Made by a program: the position numbers and the translations under genes
In this document: in pieces, positions 33,836 to 42,755 of the stretch
Layout of the letters: the number at the start of each line of letters is the position of its first letter
Numbering within the stretch: position 1 is the first letter of the stretch
The notes under the pieces: generated by a model
Databases searched by the model: none
Seen by the model: only the letters and a program-made list of their open reading frames with translations
Told to the model about the DNA's origin: nothing
Origin: Micromussa lordhowensis
Lineage: Eukaryota; Cnidaria; Anthozoa; Scleractinia; Lobophylliidae
Length of the DNA: 64,000 nt
NCBI GenBank assembly: GCA_964020085.1
Contig: OZ026604.1
Location: forward strand, 9,918,132 to 9,982,131
Reading direction: 5' to 3'

Positions 33836-34497
33836 TCATGGCCTTTTCTTCTTTATGAATAACATTTCATAAATCAGACAGTCCAGTTTTCCGTTGCACT
33901 TCTTTAAAACGGAAAAGTTGTTGCTAAGGTCACCGATGGTTTCCAGACCGTGATCGTTCTTTAAAGGGAACCTCCACTGTGACAAAAAGTTTACTGCAAA
34001 TCACACTAAATAATTTTAAGAATAAAATTTGCTTGAAGTTTTAACTAACAAAGCGCGTTGGCCTTAAATACATGAATTATAGAATCGTTTATTTTTGTTT
34101 TCAAAGTTCCCGGGAGCAGCCATCTTGAATAATTGTGACGTGAAATGGTTGCCCTTTTGTTATTAGACAAAAGCTCTTAATGTCAGAACAATAGAGCAAC
34201 CAAGACACGTCACAATTATTCAAGATGGCGGCGCCCAGAAAATTTGAAAACAAAAATGCGCGATTCTGAAATTCGTTTTTCTCCACTATAGACACTCTTC
34301 TGGAAAAAAAATTAGACCTAACGTTACTGAAAATACTACATCCTGCGGTTTAAAGTGATTCTTCGGTAGGAGTGGAGGTTCCCTTTAAGTGCTTGCCGAT
34401 TGCCGAATAACGATGCTGGTCAATGCGTTGGTGTAAATGTCGGCTGGTATAGCCGACATACTCTGCATCACACAGATCACATTTATAAGTACACTAC
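33836..34497 (-). pseudogene. GIY-YIG endonuclease end of a second Penelope-like element, split by a MITE
   Basis: Minus-strand reading gives CTYKCDLCDAEYVGYTSRHL then HQRIDQHRYSAIGKHL, the GIY-YIG domain characteristic of Penelope-like elements. After exact removal of the TTAA MITE it continues KNDHGLETIGD, NFSVLKKCNGKLDCLIYEML and FIKKKRP, then TGA (33836-33838). Codons beyond the stop still read like family sequence, so the TGA is premature. The 3' flank (33650-33700) holds AACGTTTCGATGACTCCATG. No RT is attached, and it lies upstream of the other Penelope element's N-terminus, so it is a separate fragment. Confidence 0.72.
33961..34388. mobile_element. 420-bp MITE with TTAA duplication, inserted in the GIY-YIG codons
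   Basis: It reads TTAA (33961-33964), AGGGAACCTCCACT at the left end, AGTGGAGGTTCCCT at the right, and TTAA (34385-34388). A second, inner inverted pair contains AGCCATCTTGAATAATTGTG and its inverse around 34120-34225. Removing the element and one TTAA restores the interrupted reading frame exactly, which confirms the boundaries. It has no coding capacity. Confidence 0.88.
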
Positions 34498-34880
34498 GCA
34501 TTGTTGGCTAATTATAGCTGGTTTTGGCTCGCATATCTTGATGTCTTCGTATATTTTGCGACTCTTGAACACGGGTTGAAGAGTGTGATCGATTTTGTGA
34601 TAAAGCAATTATCAGATCTTCTGATAAAGCAATTATCAGATCTAAGTAATTGAAATACAGTGACGACAAGGGGCAAAGAAAGATGGAAAAAAAGACTAAA
34701 GAAACATAGATAATTATCACTACAGCTTGAGTTTACACGATAAAAACATCAAGAACAGACCAAAGGCGTGTGGTACATTCAGTAGATAAATAAATTATGC
34801 ACTTGATAGGAGATTAGAAATAGACTAATAGATGGGAGATAAATGCAGATAGGTGTAGAAGAAATAATCTAGAATATTAA

Positions 34881-36470
34881 TTAAATCATCATATATCTTG
34901 GAAGAGGTTTCCATTTCTTTGTGTCTCCACTTTTTATTTCTATTTCATATTGTGATTTTAGTATGCATATGAAATGCGTAAGATTTGGATGACCATCTTT
35001 TGTTTTAGCGAGCCATATGTGATATCGCGCTAAGAGAAAGCAGTAATTGATAAGAATCGCAAATTGAGAGATATCTGGCCTCAGACCAAAAGCAGTAGTA
35101 TTTGTCAAAGCGTAATCTCTAGGAAGCAAATTTAGGTTTTTCAGCCATTCAGTAAGTTTATTCCAAAAGTGAGATGTTTGGCGGCATGTCCAAAAAAGAT
35201 GAATTATTGACTCAGAGGAAGTGTGACAAAAACTGCAATTTTCATCGCTCTTTAGACCTATTCTAAATAAGCAGTTATTGGTTGATACGCGTCTATGTAA
35301 GAATTTAAACTGAAACTCTATTAGCTTAGTGCTCTTTGTGCATTTTTTAGCTAAAAGATAGGCAGCAGTCCAATTTATGTTGTCATTTATTGGTAGGCCA
35401 CAATCCTCTAGCCACTTCTTTTGACTTGACGCTGGGGTTAAACTCTTGTTACTGATTAGTTTTTTATATATTAATGTAGTTGCTTTTTTGACTTGAAAAA
35501 TTGTTGTTGTAAGTGGCTCCTTTTCGTGGTTGGTGTTCTGTAAATCTTGAAAGTTAGAATCAATCCGAAGAGACTTTACAGCCGATATTAATCCGTAGAA
35601 GCTGAGAGGGCAAGGGGCTATTTCATACTTACAGCGGAAATCATTCAGCGAGAGAAAGTTGTTGTCCGGTCCTAAAAGATGTTTCACCCGAGTTATTCCC
35701 TTATTAAACCAATTTTGAAAAAAAACTGTCTTGTTGTCTATCTTTATCAGGGAGTTATGCCAAAGATGTTGATCTAAAAAGTGATCTTTCGATGTTATTT
35801 CAGGTTCGAAGTTAACTTCTGCCCAGATTCCTAATAGTTCTTTTAAAAATGCATCCGAAGTTGTTATTGTCGATAAGGTGTCTCTAAAGTTGAGGTTGTA
35901 GGAAAAAAAGTTTTGACAGCCATATTTTTTTAGGGTTATATCAAAAAAGATTTTCCATTTTCCCTTGTTGTTGTTATCTAAATATTTTTTAATCCATGTG
36001 GTTTTGAGGGATTTATTGAAGGAACTAATATCAATCATTTTTAGGCCACCAATCCCGTAATCGTTGATCATTACCTTCCGTTTTATCTTATCGCCTTTAC
36101 CATTCCATAGAAAAGTGTAGAGTAAATCGTTTACTTCGTTTAAAACCCTGTATAGTTTGAACCAAGAGGTGAGAGTAGATAAACTAATTGGGAGACCACT
36201 AGTGATTTGATAACAGTGATTTTTCCTAACAATGTGAGTCGGCGGTATTTCCAACATCTTAGGATTTCTTTAACTTTTTCAAGTTTTTCGTTATAGTTTA
36301 AGGAGGCAGATAGTTCGGGATCTGTTGAAATCCATAGACCTAGGGATTTAACCTTGTCTTTTGGCCATTTAAATTCTTTTCCTGATAACAAAATTTTATC
36401 ATTTCCAATACATGCGCCGATCCATAGAGCTTCCGTTTTCTTATCATTGAGTCTGAGGCCAGTGTGGTCT
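34881..36470 (-). pseudogene. 5'-truncated LINE: RT thumb and C-terminal domain
   Basis: The fragment begins abruptly after the SAP exon at about 36470 with GLRLNDKKTEALWIG, the segment just after the RT catalytic loop, and continues SLGLWISTDPELS, LLGKITVIKSLV, LLYTFLWNGKGDKIKR, TWIKKYL and a zinc-ribbon-like CSFCHTSSESIIHLFWTC, ending at 34881. It needs one frameshift at about 36170-36250. The polymerase core and endonuclease are missing. A duplicated GATAAAGCAATTATCAGATC near 34600-34642 may mark the 3' tail. It is related to, but diverged from, the LINE at 58.4-60.8 kb. Confidence 0.8.
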
Positions 36471-37874
36471 CGTGTAGTTTTAGCTACCTCTAATTTTAAC
36501 TTCCATGCAAAATACGCCTTCTCAGCGAGCTCATACTTTCTCCCCGATAAGACAACTACTCTTTTTTTCAAAAACGTTTTCAACTGATCCACTTTCCACC
36601 TAGAAAATAGCTCTATTGACATTTCGTTCGTCAAGTTGCCCTCTTCGGACGCCATTTTGAAAATCTTTGCCCCCTGAGAGACCATGTGCCCTATTTTTTT
36701 CCCATCATTCTAAACGCGCGCGTAAAGATGGCGGACATCGTGAATAAGGGCTGTTGGGGAAGTACAAGAACTTTGAAATGCACAATTCGCAAAGTCCCCA
36801 CATCAGCCCGGGGTCCTCCCTCTCGGGGAAGCCGATGACAAGTGCGTAATTTTAGCGAAAGGGAACTTCACACATGACTTTATAACCAACATGTGTTTTG
36901 CGAACATACAAATTTAGCACATTCCCATCAATATTAGCTAGGACTTTCATGACCTGATAGGACAAGATCTCAAACGCTACTTTAATACTCACTAATTTTG
37001 TGTTTGTCCATCGCGGCGGCGGTAACCTCTTCCATTTCGGTCTCGCAACAAAGGCGCCACTAGTGTGAGAACACTTCGATTCGTCCTGGCAGAGTAGTCG
37101 TCGTGTCTTGTAGTACAGTTAATGCGTTCGATACTCCCATCGAACATTAGTTTTTGCCTTACTTGAGCAATCTCTCGGCAGCATCTATATTCCACAGCGA
37201 CGGAAAGATTCTCAATTGTGCTTTCTGCACATTTGCACCTTGCAAAACAAATACCAAAATGTAAGTAAATGTAGCTCGAAAGGTGCGAAGAACCGAAATC
37301 CATCGCTTCAAGCTGATTCAACCAAGGGTTCATCTGGAGAATTAAAGAGGAAACTCACCATTCGTTTACAGGTACTTCTCATTCCAATCTAGACCTTAAC
37401 ACTGCTGGAGAAAGACCATCCTGGTCTTCTTCAGCGTCCTCGTCTTCATCACTCGTGTGAGCTAGCGGTTTGTCCGTGTAAGGTTGGACTTGTCCAAGAA
37501 CCTCCATTTCTTCCGACGATTCGCTACTAGACGACTGCTCATCGCTTGAGATAGATGGGGAAGATGATATGTGATCGTCACTCTCAGACATAGTTACGTT
37601 AAAGCCCAGGAAATCAATGCAAATAGAGTACTTTGACGGAGAGCTTCTCACTCTGCAGCACACAAAACCAGGTGTAAACAAAGCGATGGAACCACCAACT
37701 ACGTTTCAGTGCTAAACTCGTTCCCAGTTTCCGGAGACACTATTTGAGGGACTTTGACCAACCAAAAAGCGGATTTACTTTTCTTTTAGTGAAATTTACT
37801 TTGTCATTTCGTAATAAGGACATAATAAGCTACAAAATTATGCCAAAAAACTTTTTCCTTCATAGGCACTTTAA

Positions 37875-38869
37875 ACCTGTGGATCTGTCGAATGCTACTT
37901 GTTTAAGGAAACTTCAGTTTAGATCTTTCTCCCACAAAGTCTGCCCAAACCGTTTTGAGCTTTTTTATCACTTTTTTTCAATAACAGTATCCGTACATGA
38001 TATTGATAGCATATATGTTCTGCAGATAAGCAAGGTAGACCATATGATCGGGAAACGAAAATACTCAAAAACAAGTAGTTTTTAGTTATGTGGAAAGAGA
38101 AAAAAAAAATATGTAGTATTCTGAAAGAATTATCCTGTTTTATTGGAAGGGCCGAAGTCTAGCATAGCGTACCCCCCAAAATTTTGAGTTTTAATTTTGT
38201 GTGGTTTTCTATTCAGCACATTCTGAATCATTTATTTTCAGTGATATTGCGTTACACTCTATCCTGTATTTTAGTTCACTCGCACTCTATCTAACACACA
38301 CCCAGAGAAACATTTAGTTTTTAGTGATGCGCGTCACTCTATACCGTTTTGTTAGTTTTGGTCTCGCACTCTATCCAGCACGTTGTAAAACAAATCCTTT
38401 TTTTACGTTCGTCTTATGTGATCGCCCAGATGAGGGTAGTTCTGGACAGAACTGCTGTTGGTCGGACGTTTTGCCCAAGCTACAGAGATACGGATAAACT
38501 TTACTTTCCTTACAAATTATTAAAACCAGCCTTTAACGGTGTTACGTCATTTAAATTGACCAATCAGGTATCTTTCGTAAAATAGCCTCGCAGTACGACC
38601 AAGCGATAAAATGAGATTGTAAAATGAGATTATCATTAAAGGAGGTTCATGTATGGGGGATGTGTTCTTTTGGATGAAAGTCTCCTGAGTGAGCTCAAAA
38701 GCAGGATGGCGATTTGGCCAGTGAAAAACCAGTTGCTAGGGAGTGAGTGCCACGAAGACACAATATTCTGTTTCATTACGTTCTTTTTGCCGTAAGGAGC
38801 AATCCCGCGCCTACTGAAGCCATGCTTGTCACACACCACTCAATGGACAATTTCAACAGCCATTTGCTT
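37875..38869. other. No gene seen
   Basis: Flank of the TTAA element. Segments with CACTCTATC spaced through 38245-38390 look like a short degenerate repeat. No coding region is recognised. Confidence 0.45.
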
Positions 38870-41200
38870 TTGAGATGTTTATTATTCCTGCACTTTCTGT
38901 TTTACCAAAGTTTACAAAAAACTAATCAAAATAACTACAAGTATATATTTTTTTCTTTCCCGCAGGTTCAAAGGATAAATATTTCTCAAAAGCCGAGCAA
39001 AATATGAATGAAATGGATATATCAGTTAACTATTTACCTGGTAGTAGTTTCTGCAACTAGTCTTTAGTGTATAAATTGTCTATGTAAGCGAAACACTTTA
39101 TAGCAGAACTCCGGGTTGGATACTAGTTTAAGTCGGCTTGCAGCTGCAGCTAAACGATTGCAAAATGTAATGTTAAATGATCCAAGGTTACCTGGTCGCA
39201 TTGAAACCATTAGGATCAGGAGCAGGAGCTGAGGAAGAGATACGAATAGAGTGAAACTATTTTGACAAACGCTTGTCTCAGCGCAGGAGGGTTGCTTTTC
39301 TTGAAAAAAGACGAAATGAGCTGAAATGGACAGGGTCTCGCGTTACAGTGATCCATCTCAACCTGGTGTCTGGTAAAGAGACCCTAAATTGTAACGAATT
39401 CATGTGCACTGTTTCCTCTGCCATCCTGCTTTACGTTTTACCAGCTGGTTATAATGTCTACATACCCATTTATAGCAGGGACAAGCAATGAATACGACAA
39501 ATGCCAAATGCACGCATAAGCATTATAATATTGCAGAAAGAATAAATATGAATTAAAAGGGATATATCAGTTTATCGTATTCCTGCTCTTTCCTTGTACC
39601 GAATATTACAGATTACTTAATTTACTCGCCCTCCTCATTTTGTATTTTACCCAACATTCATAGAACGATCGTGACATATTCTACAGAGCCCTTTTTGGCA
39701 GGAAAGTGAGACAAAGGTGGTAAAAGTCTCATTTTCAGATACAGAAAACGGATAAAAATACAGTAATAGAACCTTTTCTTTACCACCGGCGCAAATTGAA
39801 GTGGATATATGTAAGTTTATTATTCTTCTGGCTCGCCATTTGCCAAAAAAAAACATGAAGTAAACCATGGATAAATTCTCTTACAAATCCTTCTTTAGAA
39901 GGAAGATAAGAAAACCCATGTAGACACAATTGACACAGTTATAGGAAAGAGGAAAGTGAAAATGAAACGTGTTACCACCTCTTCTGCCTCCCTGCTTTCG
40001 CATCTGACCAAAAAGTTACCAGTAAACCTGTAATCATATTTCTTTTTAGCAGGTGCAAGATTTGAATATCAAATTGTCATTAAAGATGAAAAAAAAAAAC
40101 CCTTGAGAAAGAGCTGTTATGTTATTTAAGTGGCACTATATTTTGGGAAAAGCTAAATACGAATTGCAATGTAGACAGCAGCATACTGCCCTCCTTCTTG
40201 TGGCTTATGACAAACTTCCTGACAAAAAGTTTAACATCGTTTACAAATTCCATCATAGCAGGCACTAGAGACTTAATCCTTGTTTGCACACAGTCCTGAT
40301 AAATACATGTGAATCAAATTTCATGCATGCTGTCCATCAGTTTGCGAAGTAAGGTTACCCATGATTTGTAATCCTGCTCCGCTCTTTCATCAAAAATTAA
40401 CAGAAAACTTATCAAACATTCTACATTATTTTAGCAGGTACAAGCTATAAATATTTCTTGAAAGCTGAATAAGTCTGAATTGAAATGGATTTCGCTCGTT
40501 CGCGTTTGATATTGGAGAAGACACAATTTACTTTTCATTGTAATTCCTTGCCCTCTACAACTAATTCATAGAAAACTACAAATTATCTCCAACTCCTACT
40601 GTCTGTAAGAGGATAAAGACAGTAGTGATGATACTGAAAGGATAAATATGAAATTAAACGGAATGCTCCCTTATTTTCTTTCCCTGCTCAGCTTGCACTT
40701 GCCAAACATTTACAGAGGGCCCTTAGCAACCCCAAATGACAAATATGGCAGGAACATATCGTCAGCCATTTCTTTTAAATACACATAGAAGAGCGGCTAT
40801 TTAAAGAAAATGATACATATGACTAAAAATGGATAAACATATTGTAGCACGTCTGCCTAGAATTTTATCCGAAATTTACGAAAACTTCTTAATTAAATTG
40901 GCAACATATACCTTTACAGCAGGCAAAAGAGAACTACAAGATGTATCTCTGCCACGTTAAACGGCTAGATATGACTCGTAAATGAAGAATATCTCTTGAT
41001 GCGTTTACAATTTTACCAAAATTTTACCGAAATCCTATAGAGTTTTCTACATATTATTAGCAAGGAAAAAGATATGTGGTAAATTCTTCAGGCAGTTTTT
41101 AAAGAATAATATTGGGAAAGATATATCATCTTTTTGTTTCCGCATGTTATCGAAATTGTACAGAAAACATCTCAATTTGTCTACATATTGCTTCATTGCA
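38870..41200. repeat. Decayed tandem repeat region, units of about 170-210 bp
   Basis: The same order recurs with heavy divergence: a CCTGC-TTTC pyrimidine block, a TTTACAGAAAAC-like block, TATTTTAGCAGG(T)ACAAG, then GATAAATATGAAATTAAA-like sequence. Instances are seen near 38890, 39430, 39590, 40000, 40200, 40380, 40550, 40690, 40870 and 41110. Each unit carries a pyrimidine tract ending in AGCAGG, so it mimics splice acceptors, but no open frames follow. I treat it as an old satellite or expanded intronic repeat. Confidence 0.5.
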
Positions 41201-41687
41201 GAAGAATAGATATTGCCACATATCCTAACGAAATGGGCAAGATCAAAAAGGCACGTACAATTAAATCAAATGAAACCATTATATGCAGTATACTGGAGAA
41301 TGGGGATACAAAGGGTGGTTGAAGGGGTGGATACCAACCTCCCAAAGGAACATTCACTCTGCAATGCCACAGCAATGTAGTATGCAGTAGCTGTCAATTC
41401 ATCTCTCGCAGATATTTGCATGTGTCAAATGTTTCCCAGGTCATTCGACATTGCCTTAGCGACTGCATTTTGATATGCAGGTCAAGCAAAATTTAGTCTC
41501 GTTCTTCTATTTTTCTTGAACATACAGGAATTGATGCCTTATTTAATTGTTATTATTTCAGTCTGACTTTCTAAGAAAAAAGTGTAATCCAAGATGAGGG
41601 ATCAAGGTTGTATCAATGTCATGTGACATGATATCACGTCATAACTCACAAAGAGTCTCGTCCTGTAGAGTGAGATGAGGGTTGTCT

Positions 41688-41859
41688 ATTCTCTACTTGC
41701 ACAATCCCATAATACACCTCTTTTACCCCCCAAAAATCTGCATAGGCATTGTTTTACTCTTGGGACACCTTCATGTCCCATAAGAAATTGCAAACAATGA
41801 TTATGCAAAATTTTGGGGGGTAACAGAGGTGTATTATGGGATTTGTGCAAGTAGAGAAT
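41688..41859. mobile_element. 172-bp MITE with inverted arms of about 68 bp
   Basis: The left arm contains ATTCTCTACTTGCACAATCC and ATAATACACCTCTTTTACCC; the right arm is the inverse with few differences. The loop carries GGACACCTTCATGTCCCATA. Flanking duplication is not resolved. It has no coding capacity. Confidence 0.78.
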
Positions 41860-42755
41860 GAAACGCAAAGAGCTTTGATATGTCTTATTACAACGAAAAC
41901 CCAAGGAGTGTGGCATCCACCTCCAGGCTAAATTAGCTAAAACTAATAAACCTTACACGACATTAATGAAACCTTTGCAGGAAAGTCTTTAACCTAGGTA
42001 ACTGACTTCAGTGGAAGCATTTCTCTCCATGGAGTCCGCTGATAGTATCTTTGATTAAAATAATGGTATCTGTATGCCAAGGCTGATACCAGTCTGAGAC
42101 CTGTAAATAATAGTAAGAGAAGCTTGCATCATTTTTGCTGAAATTAAGCAATATTCGTAGGTAAGTTCAGATCTGTGAAAACAGAATGTTAAAATAACAT
42201 TTCACTATTAGAGAAAAATTTAGGCCCAACCATCAACTCATTGTACGATCGCTAGAGGTTACAAAACGGCCTGGATCATTGCAAAACAAGATGAATTCTT
42301 TAGCTTTCTATTCAAAACGTTAAATGAGAGATTTTGAAAGAGAAATAAAACCAATACACACAAATATTAATAAAACAAGAGATAATTATAAAAAAATGTC
42401 ATGGCAATTTTTCTTAAGATCGACGAGCGTTCCTTAGAGGAAAAAGGTACGTAGACTACTGCACTGATCCATTCTGCTAACCTTCTTAGTTATATTATAC
42501 GTATCTCTAGCTTCTAGTCTTTCTGAATCGGGTTCTAAAGAACCGACATGCACTTATCATGCAAACAAATTTTATAATCGGCTATCATCGCTCATAACTT
42601 GTGTTTACCAAGTCACTCATGATTAATGGACTCAAACCATTATTGTTAAATATTTTAACTTTGCATAAGTATTAACTAATGGAATCATACTTTGACAGTT
42701 CGAATTGTATCAAGTCTTTCCTAACTACTTGTTAGTACGTTTAACTCACACTGCT

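Larger units (their letters stand above)
32356..36655 (-). pseudogene. SAP-SWIM-YqaJ (lambda-exonuclease-like) nuclease gene, split by insertions
   Basis: The first exon (36655 to about 36475) starts MASEEGNLTN and contains a SAP DNA-binding motif (IELFSRWKVDQLKTFLKKR through SGRKYELAEKAYFAWKLK). A LINE, a Penelope fragment and a MITE follow. Coding resumes at about 33549 after acceptor CATTTCAG with GERCKHVAA, the second half of a SWIM finger, then PQQWHKP. The YqaJ fold continues with TQWGINKEPLARKTYEQRC, VTEVGLFVSVKYPF, then SPDGLVECACHRKGCLEIKC, the D...ExK nuclease motif. Frameshifts lie near 33520, 32920 and 32670. It converges on the transposase about 0.84 kb away. YqaJ/lambda-exonuclease proteins resect DNA for recombination; a role in transposition is inference. 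Confidence 0.75.
28798..36849. mobile_element. THAP/DDE transposon carrying a SAP-SWIM-YqaJ nuclease gene
   Basis: Inverted ends: GCACTTGTCATCGGCTTCCC from 28803 and its inverse ending at about 36845. Further inside, CCCTTATTCACGATGTCCGC is at 29438 and inverted at 36731-36750; the left side has about 0.5 kb extra between these blocks. The left end abuts TTAA (28798-28801) and the right abuts GTAA, so the target duplication is TTAA or TTA with one change. Between them, a plus-strand transposase converges on a minus-strand nuclease gene. The element sits in the last intron of the P2X7-domain gene and itself holds a Penelope fragment, a MITE and a LINE. TTAA plus THAP suggests a Kolobok-like group; the DDE type also resembles PIF/Harbinger. 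Confidence 0.68.
24792..37591 (-). pseudogene. P2X7 C-terminal (ballast) domain protein, three exons, broken by two nonsense changes
   Basis: Exon 1 (37591-37359) starts MSESDDH, is Ser/Glu/Asp-rich (MEVLGQVQPY, DEDEDAEEDQDG), and ends at donor GTGAGTTT. Exon 2 (37238-36993, acceptor TTTTGCAAG) begins WCKCAEST and contains RCCREI, MFDGSIERINC and LLRDRNGRGYRR. Exon 3 (25038-24792, acceptor TTCATTAG) contains VAYRWLVRWICGDLGQ, LPACVYQDIRQKF and AHFVG. Cysteine pattern and the AYRW/LPAC/IRKEF-like order match the zinc-binding cytoplasmic ballast domain of vertebrate P2X7, which is multicopy and stand-alone in cnidarians. There is no channel domain. A TGA at 37379-37381 and a TAA formed across the exon 2/3 junction break it. 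Biochemical role is unknown. Confidence 0.72.
24621..37874 (-). mobile_element. TTAA-flanked inverted-repeat element carrying a P2X7 C-terminal-domain gene, expanded by nested insertions
   Basis: The left end reads TTAA (24621-24624) then AGTGCCTATGAAGTAAAAAC. The right end, in reverse complement, reads TTAA (37871-37874) then AGTGCCTATGAAGGAAAAAG; the first 13 bases are identical and similarity continues to about 28 bp. Removing the Penelope element and the 8-kb DNA transposon leaves about 1.7 kb: TIR, a promoter region of about 280 bp, three exons, 170 bp of 3' flank, and TIR. It encodes no transposase of its own, so it would be a non-autonomous element with a passenger gene. TTAA duplication fits Kolobok- or piggyBac-like transposition; assignment is inference. 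Confidence 0.6.

Noticed and set aside
36992..37681. Complete P2X7 receptor gene
   Set aside because: Only the C-terminal ballast-domain exons are present; no transmembrane or ATP-binding ectodomain exons are seen.
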